From the NCBI GenBank assembly GCA_002315815.1, contig DCIN01000003.1, positions 5,517 to 27,312 of the forward strand: a stretch of 21,796 bases of DNA, read 5' to 3'. This stretch comes from Bacteroidales bacterium UBA1725 (GTDB lineage: Bacteria > Bacteroidota > Bacteroidia > Bacteroidales > UBA932). A program made the position numbers and the translations under genes. This document shows, piece by piece, positions 1 to 7,743 of this stretch. The stretch's first letter is position 1. Each line of letters opens with the position of its first letter. Below the pieces are notes generated by a model, which saw nothing but the letters and a program-made list of their open reading frames with translations, searched no databases and was not told the DNA's origin.

Positions 1-539
1 GTCCGTGCGTTGTCACGCAAATCCGCACAGTGGAGAAAGATGGTTACTCCGCAGTGCAGCTTGCCTATGACGAAACCACAGAAAAGCACGCCAGCAAGGC
101 TCTTCAGGGCCACTTTACAAAGGCAGGGACCACTCCTAAGAAGAAGCTCGTCGAGGTCGAGAATGACTTCTCCGCAGAGCTCAAGCTCGGAGATGTCATC
201 ACGGTGGAAAACATCCTCAAGGATGAGGTTTCTTTCGTGGATGTCATCGGCACTTCAAAGGGTAAGGGATTCCAGGGTGTCGTTCACCGTTATGGATTCG
301 CCGGAGTCGGCGGCCAGACTCACGGTCAGCACAACCGCCTTCGTCACCCCGGTTCTATGGGTGCATCTTCCTGGCCTTCCCGCGTTCTCCCCGGAATGCG
401 TATGGGCGGCCATATGGGAAATGAGCGCGTAAAGGTGTTCAATCTCCGCGTTGTCAAGGTCATCCCTGAGAACAACATCATCGTAGTCAAGGGTTCCGTT
501 CCGGGAGCCAAGGGTTCTTATGTAGTTTTGGAGGCTTAA
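1..539 (+). CDS. rplC: 50S ribosomal protein L3 (uL3), 5' end missing
   Basis: The reading frame is already open at position 3 and gives 178 residues before the stop, so only the N-terminal part is outside the window. L3 binds 23S rRNA early in large-subunit assembly and sends a long loop toward the peptidyl transferase centre. The family signature is clear: GKGFQGVVHRYGF is followed by a loop with HNRLRHPGSMGASSW and GMRMGGHMGNERV. The loop has ASSWPS where the E. coli protein carries its PrmB-methylated glutamine, so that modification is probably absent (inference). The gene ends 4 nt before rplD, as in a normal S10 operon. Confidence 0.98.
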   Translation, partial: PCVVTQIRTVEKDGYSAVQLAYDETTEKHASKALQGHFTKAGTTPKKKLVEVENDFSAELKLGDVITVENILKDEVSFVDVIGTSKGKGFQGVVHRYGFAGVGGQTHGQHNRLRHPGSMGASSWPSRVLPGMRMGGHMGNERVKVFNLRVVKVIPENNIIVVKGSVPGAKGSYVVLEA

Positions 540-543
540 GAGT

Positions 544-1173
544 ATGAAATTACCAGTTTTGAAAATTGACGGAACAGACTCCGGAAAGCAGGTGGAGCTC
601 GAGGACAGCGTATTTGCCGTCCAGCCGAACGACCACGCCATATATCTCGACGTAGTTCAGTATCTCGCAAACCAGCGTCACGGCAATGCCAAGACCAAAG
701 ACCGCAGCGAGATAGCTCACAGTACCAAGAAACTCGGTCGCCAGAAGGGCGGCGGCGGTGCACGTCACGGAAGCCTCAAGTCCAACATCTTTGTAGGCGG
801 AGGTCGTGTATTCGGACCTGTGCCCCGTTTCTATCACAGCAAGCTGAACAAGAAGGTGAAAGCTCTCGCCCGCAAGTCAGCTCTTTCCTATAAGGCTGCC
901 GAGAATTCAATCATCGTGCTCGAGCCTTTCACAATGGATGCTCCCAAGACAAAGCAGTTCCTCGCAATCAACACCGCCATCAAGGCCGGTGACCGCAAGG
1001 TCCTCTATGTTCTTCCCGAGAACTCTGCCAACATCTATCTTTCATCACGCAACATTCCTTTCGTGAACGTCATTACCGTGGACGAAATCAACACCTATGA
1101 GATTATGAACGCCAATTCGCTCGTTCTCATCGACGGTGTACAGGACGTTCTCGCCGAAAGAAACCAGCGCTAA
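544..1173 (+). CDS. rplD: 50S ribosomal protein L4 (uL4)
   Basis: The gene encodes a 209-residue L4, normal for the family. Its globular part binds 23S rRNA, and a long basic loop (about residues 45-95, containing RQKGGGGARHGS and GGGRVFGP) reaches into the peptide exit tunnel. In E. coli, L4 also represses its own S10 operon by acting on the leader RNA. The leader lies outside this window, so that control cannot be judged here. The start is an ATG 4 nt after rplC, and rplW follows after 15 nt. Identification rests on the loop motifs and on gene order. Confidence 0.98.
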   Translation: MKLPVLKIDGTDSGKQVELEDSVFAVQPNDHAIYLDVVQYLANQRHGNAKTKDRSEIAHSTKKLGRQKGGGGARHGSLKSNIFVGGGRVFGPVPRFYHSKLNKKVKALARKSALSYKAAENSIIVLEPFTMDAPKTKQFLAINTAIKAGDRKVLYVLPENSANIYLSSRNIPFVNVITVDEINTYEIMNANSLVLIDGVQDVLAERNQR

Positions 1174-1188
1174 AAGAATCTTACGGAA

Positions 1189-1479
1189 ATGGGAATAATT
1201 ATTAAGCCTATAGTAACAGAGAAGTTGACGGCTCAGGGCGAAAAGTTGAACCGTTACGGCTTTATTGTAGATCGTAAAGCCAACAAGCTTCAGATAAAGG
1301 ATGCAGTCGAGAAGATGTACAGCGTATCGGTTGCAGACGTCAATACAGTCAATTACCACGGAAAGAAGAAATCCCGCTACACAAAGGCCGGTATGCTCCG
1401 TGGCCGTATGAACCACTTCAAGAAAGCCTACATCACCCTTGCAGGCGACGAGAAGATTGATTTCTACGCTAACATCTAA
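1189..1479 (+). CDS. rplW: 50S ribosomal protein L23 (uL23)
   Basis: This 96-residue protein is the L23 that sits at the tunnel exit and provides the docking site for trigger factor and SRP. The N-terminus reads MGIIIKPIVTEKLT, the usual family opening. The central EKMYSVSVADVNTVNYHGKKK region and the basic loop after it match bacterial L23. It lies between rplD and rplB in the canonical order. Its length is typical and nothing is missing. Confidence 0.98.
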   Translation: MGIIIKPIVTEKLTAQGEKLNRYGFIVDRKANKLQIKDAVEKMYSVSVADVNTVNYHGKKKSRYTKAGMLRGRMNHFKKAYITLAGDEKIDFYANI

Positions 1480-1493
1480 GGGAGGGACAGACA

Positions 1494-2318
1494 ATGGCAG
1501 TAAGAAAATTCAAACCGGTAACCCCCGGTCAGAGAAACAAGGTAATCAGCTCTTTCGATGAGATTACCACCAACAAGCCTCAGAAATCATTGTTGGAGCC
1601 CCTCAAGAGCACAGGCGGACGCAACAACACCGGTCAGATGACAGTCCGTTATCTCGGTGGCGGACACAAGAGGATGTATCGTATCATCGATTTCCGTCGT
1701 GACAAGGACAACTGCACCGCCAAGGTTCTCACCATTGAGTACGATCCCAACCGCAGTGCACGTATCGCTCTCGTCGAGTACACAGACGGTGAGAAGAAGT
1801 ACATCATCGCCCCCAAGGGCATCAAGGTAGGTCAGGAAATCGCTTCCGGAAGCGGAGTCGCTCCCGAAGTCGGCAACTGCCTTCCTCTCAGTGAAATTCC
1901 TGTAGGTACACTCGTTCACAACATCGAGCTCCGTCCCGGACAGGGTGCCGCTATGGCACGCTCCGCCGGTACATTCGCACAGCTCGCGGCCCGTGAAGGA
2001 GACCACGCCGTTCTCCGTCTCCCTTCCGGAGAGACCAGAATGGTGCTCGTTTCCTGCCGTGCCACTGTAGGCGAGGTATCGAACGCAGACCACAATTTGG
2101 AGAGTCACGGAAAAGCCGGCCGTCGCAGATGGCTCGGCAAGCGTCCTCACAACAGAGGTGTCGTTATGAACCCTGTCGACCACCCTATGGGAGGTGGTGA
2201 AGGACGTGCTTCCGGAGGACATCCCCGCTCACGCAAGGGATTGCCTGCAAAGGGCTACAAGACACGTAATCCTAAGGCCTCTTCAAACAAGTTCATCATT
2301 GAAAGAAGAAAGAAATAA
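1494..2318 (+). CDS. rplB: 50S ribosomal protein L2 (uL2)
   Basis: This 274-residue L2 is needed for subunit joining and supports the peptidyl transferase centre. The N-terminal OB-like domain carries GGGHKRMYRIIDFRRDK. The C-terminal SH3-like domain carries RGVVMNPVDHPMGGGEGR, in which His230 corresponds to the histidine long implicated near the active site. The C-terminus ends in a basic stretch, as usual. The ATG is preceded 8 nt upstream by a strong Shine-Dalgarno sequence (GGAGG at 1481-1485), which is uncommon in Bacteroidota. Confidence 0.98.
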   Translation: MAVRKFKPVTPGQRNKVISSFDEITTNKPQKSLLEPLKSTGGRNNTGQMTVRYLGGGHKRMYRIIDFRRDKDNCTAKVLTIEYDPNRSARIALVEYTDGEKKYIIAPKGIKVGQEIASGSGVAPEVGNCLPLSEIPVGTLVHNIELRPGQGAAMARSAGTFAQLAAREGDHAVLRLPSGETRMVLVSCRATVGEVSNADHNLESHGKAGRRRWLGKRPHNRGVVMNPVDHPMGGGEGRASGGHPRSRKGLPAKGYKTRNPKASSNKFIIERRKK

Positions 2319-2340
2319 CAGGAATTAAACTTTAGAGATT

Positions 2341-2613
2341 ATGAGTCGCTCATTAAGAAAAGGTCCATACATCCAGGAAGCTCTGGAGAACAGAATTCTT
2401 GCTATGAATGACGGTAGCAAGAAGAAGGAAGTGGTCAAGACTTGGTCTCGTGCCAGTATGATCTCTCCTGACTTTATCGGCCATACTATCGCAGTTCATA
2501 ACGGAAACAAGTTTATCCCTGTTTACGTTACAGAACAGATGGTGGGTCACAAGCTCGGCGAGTTCTCGCCTACCAGAAATTTCAGAGGACACTCAGGTAA
2601 CAATAAGAAGTAA
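2341..2613 (+). CDS. rpsS: 30S ribosomal protein S19 (uS19)
   Basis: The 90-residue protein begins MSRSLRKGPYIQEAL and contains the signature WSRASMISPDFIGHTIAVHNG and HKLGEFSPTRNFRGHSG. S19 sits in the head of the 30S subunit, pairs with S13 (also encoded in this window) and contacts the A-site finger. The upstream gap of 22 nt is A/T-rich with no clear Shine-Dalgarno sequence, in line with the phylum. Gene order rplB-rpsS-rplV is canonical. Confidence 0.98.
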   Translation: MSRSLRKGPYIQEALENRILAMNDGSKKKEVVKTWSRASMISPDFIGHTIAVHNGNKFIPVYVTEQMVGHKLGEFSPTRNFRGHSGNNKK

Positions 2614-2618
2614 TCATT

Positions 2619-3035
2619 ATGGGAAAGCGTAAAAGACTTATGGCTGAAGGCTTCAAGGAAGCCAAGAAGGTTACAGCTGTTGCTAAACTGAATGATGTCC
2701 CCACTTCTCCCCGCAAGATGCGTCTGGTTGCAGATACAGTTCGCGGAGTGGAGGTGAATCACGCTCTCGATCTTCTCAAATTCTCGAAGAGAGAGGCTTC
2801 TGTACGTCTTGAGAAACTCCTTCGCAGCGCCATTGCCAACTGGGAGGCAAAGAATCAGGACAAGGCTAAGGAGCTTGACAACGGTAATGTGATTGTCAAG
2901 ACTATAATGGTTGACGAAGGCCGCACTCTCAAGCGCATCCGTCCCTGCCCTCAGGGCCGCGCCGGTCGCATCCGCAAGCGCTCCAACCACGTAACAATCA
3001 TACTTGATGTAAAACAACCGGTGGAGAACAAATAA
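2619..3035 (+). CDS. rplV: 50S ribosomal protein L22 (uL22)
   Basis: This L22 has 138 residues, longer than the roughly 110 of E. coli because of a basic N-terminal extension of about 20 residues before the conserved NDVPTSPRKMRLVADTVRG core. The long beta-hairpin that lines the exit tunnel is visible near residues 95-125 (RTLKRIRPCPQGRAGRIRKR). This hairpin is where macrolide-resistance changes occur in other bacteria; no deletion is seen. The gene starts 5 nt after rpsS and stops 1 nt before rpsC. Confidence 0.97.
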   Translation: MGKRKRLMAEGFKEAKKVTAVAKLNDVPTSPRKMRLVADTVRGVEVNHALDLLKFSKREASVRLEKLLRSAIANWEAKNQDKAKELDNGNVIVKTIMVDEGRTLKRIRPCPQGRAGRIRKRSNHVTIILDVKQPVENK

Positions 3036-3036
3036 T

Positions 3037-3801
3037 ATGGGACAGAAAACTAACCCTATCAGCAACAGAATCGGCATCACCCGCGGTTGGGACTCTAACT
3101 GGTGCGGTGGTAATGTAGCGGAGAGAATATCCGAGGATTATGAAATCCGCAAGTATCTCGGAAATCGTCTTGCAAAGGCCAGCCTCAGCAGGATTGTCAT
3201 CGAGAGAACTCTCAAGATAATCACGGTCACTATCTATGCAGCCCGTCCCGGTTTCATCATCGGAAAGGGTGGCGTCGAGGTCGACAAACTCAAGGCAGAG
3301 CTCAAGAAAGTCACCGGAAAAGACGTGCAGATCAATATCTACGAGGTTAAACGCCCCGAAGTTGATGCACATATCGTCGGAGACAGCATCGCTCGTCAGA
3401 TTGAGGGTCGTGTATCTTACCGCAGGGCTATCAAGATGGCTATCGCCAACACTATGAGAGTCGGTGCAGAAGGTATCAAGGTTCAGATCAGCGGACGCGT
3501 CGGCGGAGCTGAAATGGCACGTTCGGAAATGTTCAAGGAAGGACGCACTCCTCTCCATACTTTCCGCGCAGATATTGACTATGCACTTTCTGAGGCCCAC
3601 ACCAAGGTCGGTTGTCTCGGAATCAAGGTTTGGATCTGCAACGGTGAACGTTACGGAAAGCAGGATCTCACCCCTGCAGCTCTCGCAGCAGCCAATGCAC
3701 AGGCTTCCAGCCAGAGTCGTGGCAACGGGCGTGGTTCTGACCGCCGTCCTCATCGCGACGGAGACCGTGACCGCCGTCCCCGCAGGGATAACCAGAAGTA
3801 A
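3037..3801 (+). CDS. rpsC: 30S ribosomal protein S3 (uS3) with charged C-terminal tail
   Basis: The 254-residue S3 forms part of the mRNA entry channel. The N-terminus (MGQKTNPISNRIGI) and the KH domain with its GKGG loop at residues 76-79 are intact, followed by the C-terminal S3 domain (AEGIKVQISGRVGGAEMARSE). The last 31 residues are an Arg/Asp/Gly-rich tail of low complexity. The gene is the last of the upstream ribosomal block: a terminator-like hairpin follows at 3825-3857, and the expected next gene, rplP, lies 10 kb further on. Confidence 0.98.
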   Translation: MGQKTNPISNRIGITRGWDSNWCGGNVAERISEDYEIRKYLGNRLAKASLSRIVIERTLKIITVTIYAARPGFIIGKGGVEVDKLKAELKKVTGKDVQINIYEVKRPEVDAHIVGDSIARQIEGRVSYRRAIKMAIANTMRVGAEGIKVQISGRVGGAEMARSEMFKEGRTPLHTFRADIDYALSEAHTKVGCLGIKVWICNGERYGKQDLTPAALAAANAQASSQSRGNGRGSDRRPHRDGDRDRRPRRDNQK

Positions 3802-3824
3802 TTTCAAAAGAATTGCTATATTAG

Positions 3825-3857
3825 AGGTCGGTTTCGAATGTTCGGGACCGACTTTTT
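3825..3857 (+). terminator. Rho-independent terminator after rpsC
   Basis: GTCGGT (3827-3832) and ACCGAC (3847-3852) are perfect complements. The stem extends inward through two G-T pairs and TTCGA-like pairing to a 4-nt loop, and outward by A-T and G-T pairs. Five T residues follow at 3853-3857. This is a complete intrinsic terminator 23 nt after the rpsC stop, so most transcription of the upstream ribosomal block probably ends here. Confidence 0.85.
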
Positions 3858-3864
3858 AGATTTA
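3857..3864 (+). promoter_or_regulatory. Weak candidate -7 box for the thioredoxin gene
   Basis: TAGATTTA matches the Bacteroidota -7 consensus TAnnTTTG at all but the last base and would give a leader of about 20 nt. No -33 element is evident. It overlaps the T-tract of the rpsC terminator. Because the match is imperfect, read-through from rpsC is an alternative source of transcription. Confidence 0.3.
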
Positions 3865-3890
3865 CTTAATATTCTAACAATCAATATATT

Positions 3891-4772
3891 ATGAATAAAC
3901 TATATTATTTGTTTGCTGCGCTTCTCCTTCAGTTCGCAGTTTCTTCCTGCGACAATACAACGACCCAGCAGAAGATTGAGGCCTTCGACCAGGCATTGGA
4001 AACTTGTATGAATGAGTATCAGGAAAGAAATCATGCCATAGAAATGGATGATGAGCTGATTCTTTCAGGCAAATCCAAGGAAGCTTACGAAGAGAACTAC
4101 AACAAGACTGTCAAGACGATTGCGGAACTTGTCAATTCAACAGCCCGCAAATACCCCACTGACACCGTTTCTCTTTATGCCCTTCAAGTAGCAATGTCGA
4201 ATATATCCGATCTTTCTGAGATTAAACCGGCAATCAAGGCTGTGGCCAAACATTTCAATGACAATGAATTTGTCAATTATCTTCAGGAAATGGTTGAGAA
4301 GACAGAAAGTACTTCCGAGGGCAGGATGTTCACGGATTTCACAGTCAGCCATTTTGTCGGCGATTCAGAGGACGGTGAGCCTCAGTTCTCAGACCTCAGT
4401 CTATCAGATTTCGTAGGCAAGGGCAAATACATCCTTGTTGATTTTTGGTCCCCCTGGTGCAGACCGTGCCGCGATGCTGTGCCCTTTATCAAGACTGTCT
4501 ATGAAAAGTATGCCGGCGATGACTTTGATGTACTAAGCGTTGCAGTCTGGGAGGAATCGCGCGGAATGGACTACAGGAATACGGTTTCAACTGCCGCAGA
4601 GCTTGGAATCTGCTGGAATCAGTTGAACAACGGTCATACAGAACCCGCTGATCTTTACGGAATTCAGGGCATACCTCATCTCATCCTTTTCAGTCCTGAC
4701 GGAAAGATTCTTAAGAGAGGTTTCGCCGCCTCTGAACTGGATGCCATAGTGGCAGCGGCTCTTGGACGTTAA
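3891..4772 (+). CDS. TlpA/ResA-like thioredoxin-fold lipoprotein
   Basis: The 293-residue protein starts with a signal peptide ending in a lipobox (VSSC, lipidated Cys20), so it should be anchored in the periplasm or outer membrane. Residues 21-140 form a helical region that I do not recognise. Residues 150-290 are a thioredoxin fold with a redox site WCRPC (Cys190, Cys193) in a DFWSPWCRPC context and a cis-proline at Pro262 (GIPHL). Such proteins reduce or exchange disulfides during cytochrome maturation or envelope stress; the substrate is unknown here. Its 3' end overlaps uvrC by 11 nt, so the two are probably co-transcribed. Confidence 0.9.
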   Translation: MNKLYYLFAALLLQFAVSSCDNTTTQQKIEAFDQALETCMNEYQERNHAIEMDDELILSGKSKEAYEENYNKTVKTIAELVNSTARKYPTDTVSLYALQVAMSNISDLSEIKPAIKAVAKHFNDNEFVNYLQEMVEKTESTSEGRMFTDFTVSHFVGDSEDGEPQFSDLSLSDFVGKGKYILVDFWSPWCRPCRDAVPFIKTVYEKYAGDDFDVLSVAVWEESRGMDYRNTVSTAAELGICWNQLNNGHTEPADLYGIQGIPHLILFSPDGKILKRGFAASELDAIVAAALGR

Positions 4773-6558
4773 GGATAAAATCAATCTTTTGCCACATTCC
4801 CCCGGAGTTTACAGGTATTATGACTCCGGAGGAACTGTGATATATGTCGGAAAGGCAAAAGACCTCAACAAGAGGGTCTCACAATATTTTGCGGACCCGG
4901 CCAGACTTAATGTCAAGACCCGTGTTCTGGTTTCCAAAATAGCCGACGTTCAGTATTCAGTAGTTGACACTGAAGCAGATGCGCTTCTGCTGGAGAACAA
5001 TCTTATCAAGCAATACAAGCCTCGTTACAATATTCTGCTCAAGGATTCCAAGACCTATCCTTGGATTTGTGTCAGCAACGAGTGTTTTCCACGCGTTTAT
5101 CTCACAAGGAGGATAGTTCAGGACGGTTCCCGCTATTTCGGACCCTACAGTTCAGTCGTGCACGCCCGGGCGCTGCTGGACTTCTTCAATCGGAATTATC
5201 CTTTGAGAAGCTGCAAATACAAGATAGACTCAGAGGCTCTGCTCCGACACAAACTCCGACCCTGTCTGGACCTGCATCTCGGACGATGCCTTGGTTGCTG
5301 CACCGGCGGTGTGTCACAGGAGGACTATGATAAATACATAGAAGAGATAGTGAGACTTCTGGGCGGAGGAGTGAATGACATAATCCGAAGTTACACGACG
5401 TTGATGCAGCAGGCTTCGGATACCCTCGACTTTGAGTCCGCACAGTATTATAAGATACGTATAGAGGCTCTGCAGAATCATTACTCCAAGTCCATAATAT
5501 CCACTGCCACAGAGAGGAACGTGGACGTTTTCTCTCTGATAATCGATGACAGGGAGGCTTTCGGCAATTTCCTTCGTATCAAGGGTGGGGCCATAATCCA
5601 ATCGCTCAATCTCGGTTTCCGGCTCAATATAGAGGAAGAGCAAGAATCCGTACTGAGTATGTTCATAGCGGAAATACAGTCGAAGTTCGGTACGCTGGCA
5701 AATGAAGTCATCGTACCTTTTCTGCCGGATGTCGTTATCGGAGGTGTCGAGTTCAGGATTCCACAGAGAGGCGAGAAACTTTCTCTCTTGGAATTGAGTG
5801 TCAAGAATGCAAGAGAATACCGTTTCAATCAGCTGAAGCAGAAGGAGCATATCAATCCTGACGAATTCCGTTCAGCCGTACTTGAAGAAATACGGAAGGC
5901 TCTTGGAATGAATGTACTTCCGGAGCATATTGAGTGCTTCGACAATTCCAATATACAGGGAACCAATCCTGTAGCTGCCTGTGTAGTTTTCCGGGGCGCT
6001 GTACCCTGCAAGCCGGACTACCGCAAGTTCAAGATAAAGACCGTGATTGGAGCCAATGACTACGCATCTATGAAGGAAGTCGTGAACCGCCGCTATTCGC
6101 GGATGCTTCAGGAAAACCCCGATGATTTGCCGCAGCTGGTCGTAATAGACGGCGGAAAAGGGCAGCTGAATTTTGCCTGGCAGGCATTATGCGAACTCGG
6201 TATTCAGGATAGAATCACTGTAGTGGGACTGGCGGAGAGAATGGAGGAAATCATTCGGGTACGTGACCCATATCCGCTTTTCCTCGACCGTAATTCACAG
6301 GCATTCAGGGTAATCACTCATATCAGGGATGAGGCTCACAGATTCGGGATTACATTTCACCGCTCTCTCAGGAGCAAGTCTGCCTTAAGCAGTGTATTGA
6401 CCGGAATCAGAGGTGTAGGGAAAAAAACGGAGGAACGTCTGCTGATGCATTTCGGCAGTGTCGCCAGAATTGCTGCGGCTCCTTTGGAGGATGTAGCCGC
6501 CCTTGTGGGTCAGGGACTTGCAGAAAGAATCAAAGATACTTTGAGCGATGCTCAATAA
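4762..6558 (+). CDS. uvrC: UvrABC excinuclease subunit C
   Basis: UvrC makes the two incisions around bulky DNA lesions in nucleotide excision repair. The 598-residue protein has all the family's parts: a GIY-YIG nuclease (residues 14-95, GVYRYY and VIYVG, with Arg38 and Glu78 as the likely catalytic pair), four cysteines spaced as in the reported iron-sulfur site (Cys151, 168, 176, 180), a UVR helix pair near residue 225, the RNase H-like nuclease (ECFDNSNIQG, VVIDGGKGQL, RFGITFHR) and C-terminal helix-hairpin-helix repeats (GIRGVGKKTEERLL). The start is TTG at 4762: an in-frame stop at 4747 and the nearby start of homology leave no ATG option. Confidence 0.97.
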   Translation: MDVKDKINLLPHSPGVYRYYDSGGTVIYVGKAKDLNKRVSQYFADPARLNVKTRVLVSKIADVQYSVVDTEADALLLENNLIKQYKPRYNILLKDSKTYPWICVSNECFPRVYLTRRIVQDGSRYFGPYSSVVHARALLDFFNRNYPLRSCKYKIDSEALLRHKLRPCLDLHLGRCLGCCTGGVSQEDYDKYIEEIVRLLGGGVNDIIRSYTTLMQQASDTLDFESAQYYKIRIEALQNHYSKSIISTATERNVDVFSLIIDDREAFGNFLRIKGGAIIQSLNLGFRLNIEEEQESVLSMFIAEIQSKFGTLANEVIVPFLPDVVIGGVEFRIPQRGEKLSLLELSVKNAREYRFNQLKQKEHINPDEFRSAVLEEIRKALGMNVLPEHIECFDNSNIQGTNPVAACVVFRGAVPCKPDYRKFKIKTVIGANDYASMKEVVNRRYSRMLQENPDDLPQLVVIDGGKGQLNFAWQALCELGIQDRITVVGLAERMEEIIRVRDPYPLFLDRNSQAFRVITHIRDEAHRFGITFHRSLRSKSALSSVLTGIRGVGKKTEERLLMHFGSVARIAAAPLEDVAALVGQGLAERIKDTLSDAQ

Positions 6559-6584
6559 GTAAAGCAAAAAATAAAAATAGAAAA

Positions 6585-7319
6585 ATGAAGGAGAAAACTT
6601 TCAACAAATGGTTCAACATTTTTGTCCTCGCCGGTATGACGATAGCAATGGTATTAACCACTATCATCAAGCTCGGGACTGTTGATGAGGGTCAGTTCCG
6701 TCTCATAGTCGCCGCATTCGGATCCTTGATGGGAGTGCTTTCCACAGTATGTTCTGCAAACGGGAAAATTTGGACATTCATCTTCGGTGTACTGGATGTG
6801 ACAATCTATGCGATTATGTGCTTTCTGGGCCAAAGATATGGAAACGCTGCCCTCCACGCCCTTTATTTCTTCCCAATGCAGTTTGTGGGGTACTTTCAGT
6901 GGAAACGTCGTGGAGCAGGCAGTGGAAGCGAAAGCGGACTGGCAGCCAGACGTCTCAGTCCGAAGATGAGGCTGTTGTGTTCATTGGCTTTCCTTGCTGC
7001 ATCTGTAGCCCTTTATTTCGTGCTCGACAGTCTTGACAAGTCCCCGCTTACTTCAATACTCAAACTTGCCGTACTCTCCGATGCTGTCTCTACTGTATGT
7101 AATATACTCGGGCAGCTTCTTCTTTCAACTGCATATATGGAGCAGTGGTTTTTCTGGATAGGAGTGAATATATTCTCCGTAGTTATGTGGACAGTCACTC
7201 TGAAGGAGGACCCCGAATCATTCGCTCTCATATACATCATCAAATACAGCTTCTATCTTCTGAATTCCATCAACGGTCTGCGTATCTGGATGAAACTCAG
7301 CAGACAAACAGAAAATTGA
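6585..7319 (+). CDS. pnuC: PnuC-family nicotinamide riboside (vitamin) transporter
   Basis: This 244-residue membrane protein resembles PnuC, which moves nicotinamide riboside across the inner membrane by facilitated diffusion. About seven hydrophobic segments are visible. The family signature is in the middle (YFFPMQFVGYFQWKRRG), and a C-terminal segment (YIIKYSFYLLNSINGLR) also fits. The gene begins 26 nt after uvrC with an A-rich leader and may be read with it. In Bacteroidota, related PnuT proteins carry thiamine and usually follow a TPP riboswitch; none fits in this gap, so nicotinamide riboside is the better guess, not proof. Confidence 0.85.
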   Translation: MKEKTFNKWFNIFVLAGMTIAMVLTTIIKLGTVDEGQFRLIVAAFGSLMGVLSTVCSANGKIWTFIFGVLDVTIYAIMCFLGQRYGNAALHALYFFPMQFVGYFQWKRRGAGSGSESGLAARRLSPKMRLLCSLAFLAASVALYFVLDSLDKSPLTSILKLAVLSDAVSTVCNILGQLLLSTAYMEQWFFWIGVNIFSVVMWTVTLKEDPESFALIYIIKYSFYLLNSINGLRIWMKLSRQTEN

Positions 7320-7346
7320 ATATCTCAAAAATAATAATTATCTTTG
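7316..7346 (+). promoter_or_regulatory. Promoter of acpP (Bacteroidota type)
   Basis: TATCTTTG at 7339-7346 is a perfect match to the -7 consensus TAnnTTTG. A TTG at 7316-7318 lies 20 nt upstream, the right distance for the -33 element of the primary sigma factor in this phylum. It would give acpP a leader of about 55-60 nt. The -33 element overlaps the last codons of pnuC. Confidence 0.75.
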
Positions 7347-7408
7347 CACGCTTTTTGAATATGCATATACAGAATCATTCACGAATACAATCTTATATCT
7401 GATACGTT

Positions 7409-7654
7409 ATGGAATACGAAGAAATCGTCAGCAAAGTCAAGGCTATCATAGTTGACAAACTTGGGGTCGAGCCTTCAGAGGTCACAGAAAGTGCAAATTT
7501 TACCAATGATCTTGGAGCAGACTCTTTGGATACCGTTGAACTCCTTATGGATTTTGAAAAAGTTTTCGGAATCAAGATTCCAGATGAGGAAACCAGCTCA
7601 ATAGCAACTGTAAAAGATGCGATAGACAAAGTTGCTGAGAAACTCAACGCTTGA
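7409..7654 (+). CDS. acpP: Acyl carrier protein
   Basis: The 81-residue acidic protein carries growing acyl chains on a phosphopantetheine arm in fatty acid synthesis. The attachment site is Ser39 in the motif GADSLDTVELLM, and the four-helix pattern is complete. It has its own promoter and is followed by a hairpin, so it looks like a single-gene unit. In most bacteria acpP sits beside fabF or other fab genes; none is present in this window. It could be a second ACP with a specialised task, but the sequence is that of a standard fatty-acid ACP. Confidence 0.95.
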   Translation: MEYEEIVSKVKAIIVDKLGVEPSEVTESANFTNDLGADSLDTVELLMDFEKVFGIKIPDEETSSIATVKDAIDKVAEKLNA

Positions 7655-7671
7655 CATCAATTAATAATTCA

Positions 7672-7740
7672 AGGAGGTGGCTAAAAGTCGAAAGACTGAT
7701 AGTCACCTCCTCTCTTTGTACTCGGCTCAATCCGATTTTT
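7672..7740. terminator. Hairpins between convergent acpP and DUF4270 gene
   Basis: AGGAGGTGGCT (7672-7682) pairs with AGTCACCTCCT (7701-7711) over 11 bp with one G-T pair, and the loop holds a smaller AGTC/GACT stem. A second short hairpin (TCGG 7722-7725, CCGA 7732-7735) is followed by five T residues. Lying between two converging genes, the pair probably ends transcription from both sides. The T-tract after the large stem is poor, so efficiency is uncertain. Confidence 0.65.
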
Positions 7741-7743
7741 CAA

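Noticed and set aside
10..432. A second plus-strand frame of 140 codons overlapping rplC
   Set aside because: The rplC frame is unmistakable; the other is Ser/Arg-rich as expected for a shifted frame and has no homology.
1587..2222. Minus-strand open frame of 211 codons opposite rplB, and similar ones opposite rplE (15416-16039) and uppP (11569-12195)
   Set aside because: All lie wholly or mostly within well-identified genes and repeat the same strand-shadow pattern.
2998..3807. Long open frame of 269 codons on the minus strand opposite rpsC
   Set aside because: It mirrors rpsC almost end to end, its composition follows from the codon bias of rpsC, it resembles no family I know, and it has no promoter box or independent support.
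6559..6584. TPP or other riboswitch in front of the pnuC-type gene
   Set aside because: The gap is only 26 nt, too short for any known vitamin riboswitch, and it is plain A-rich sequence.
7672..7711. Perfect Shine-Dalgarno-like AGGAGGTG on both strands between acpP and the DUF4270 gene
   Set aside because: The two copies are the arms of one hairpin and no start codon follows at a suitable distance on either strand, so it is read as a terminator.
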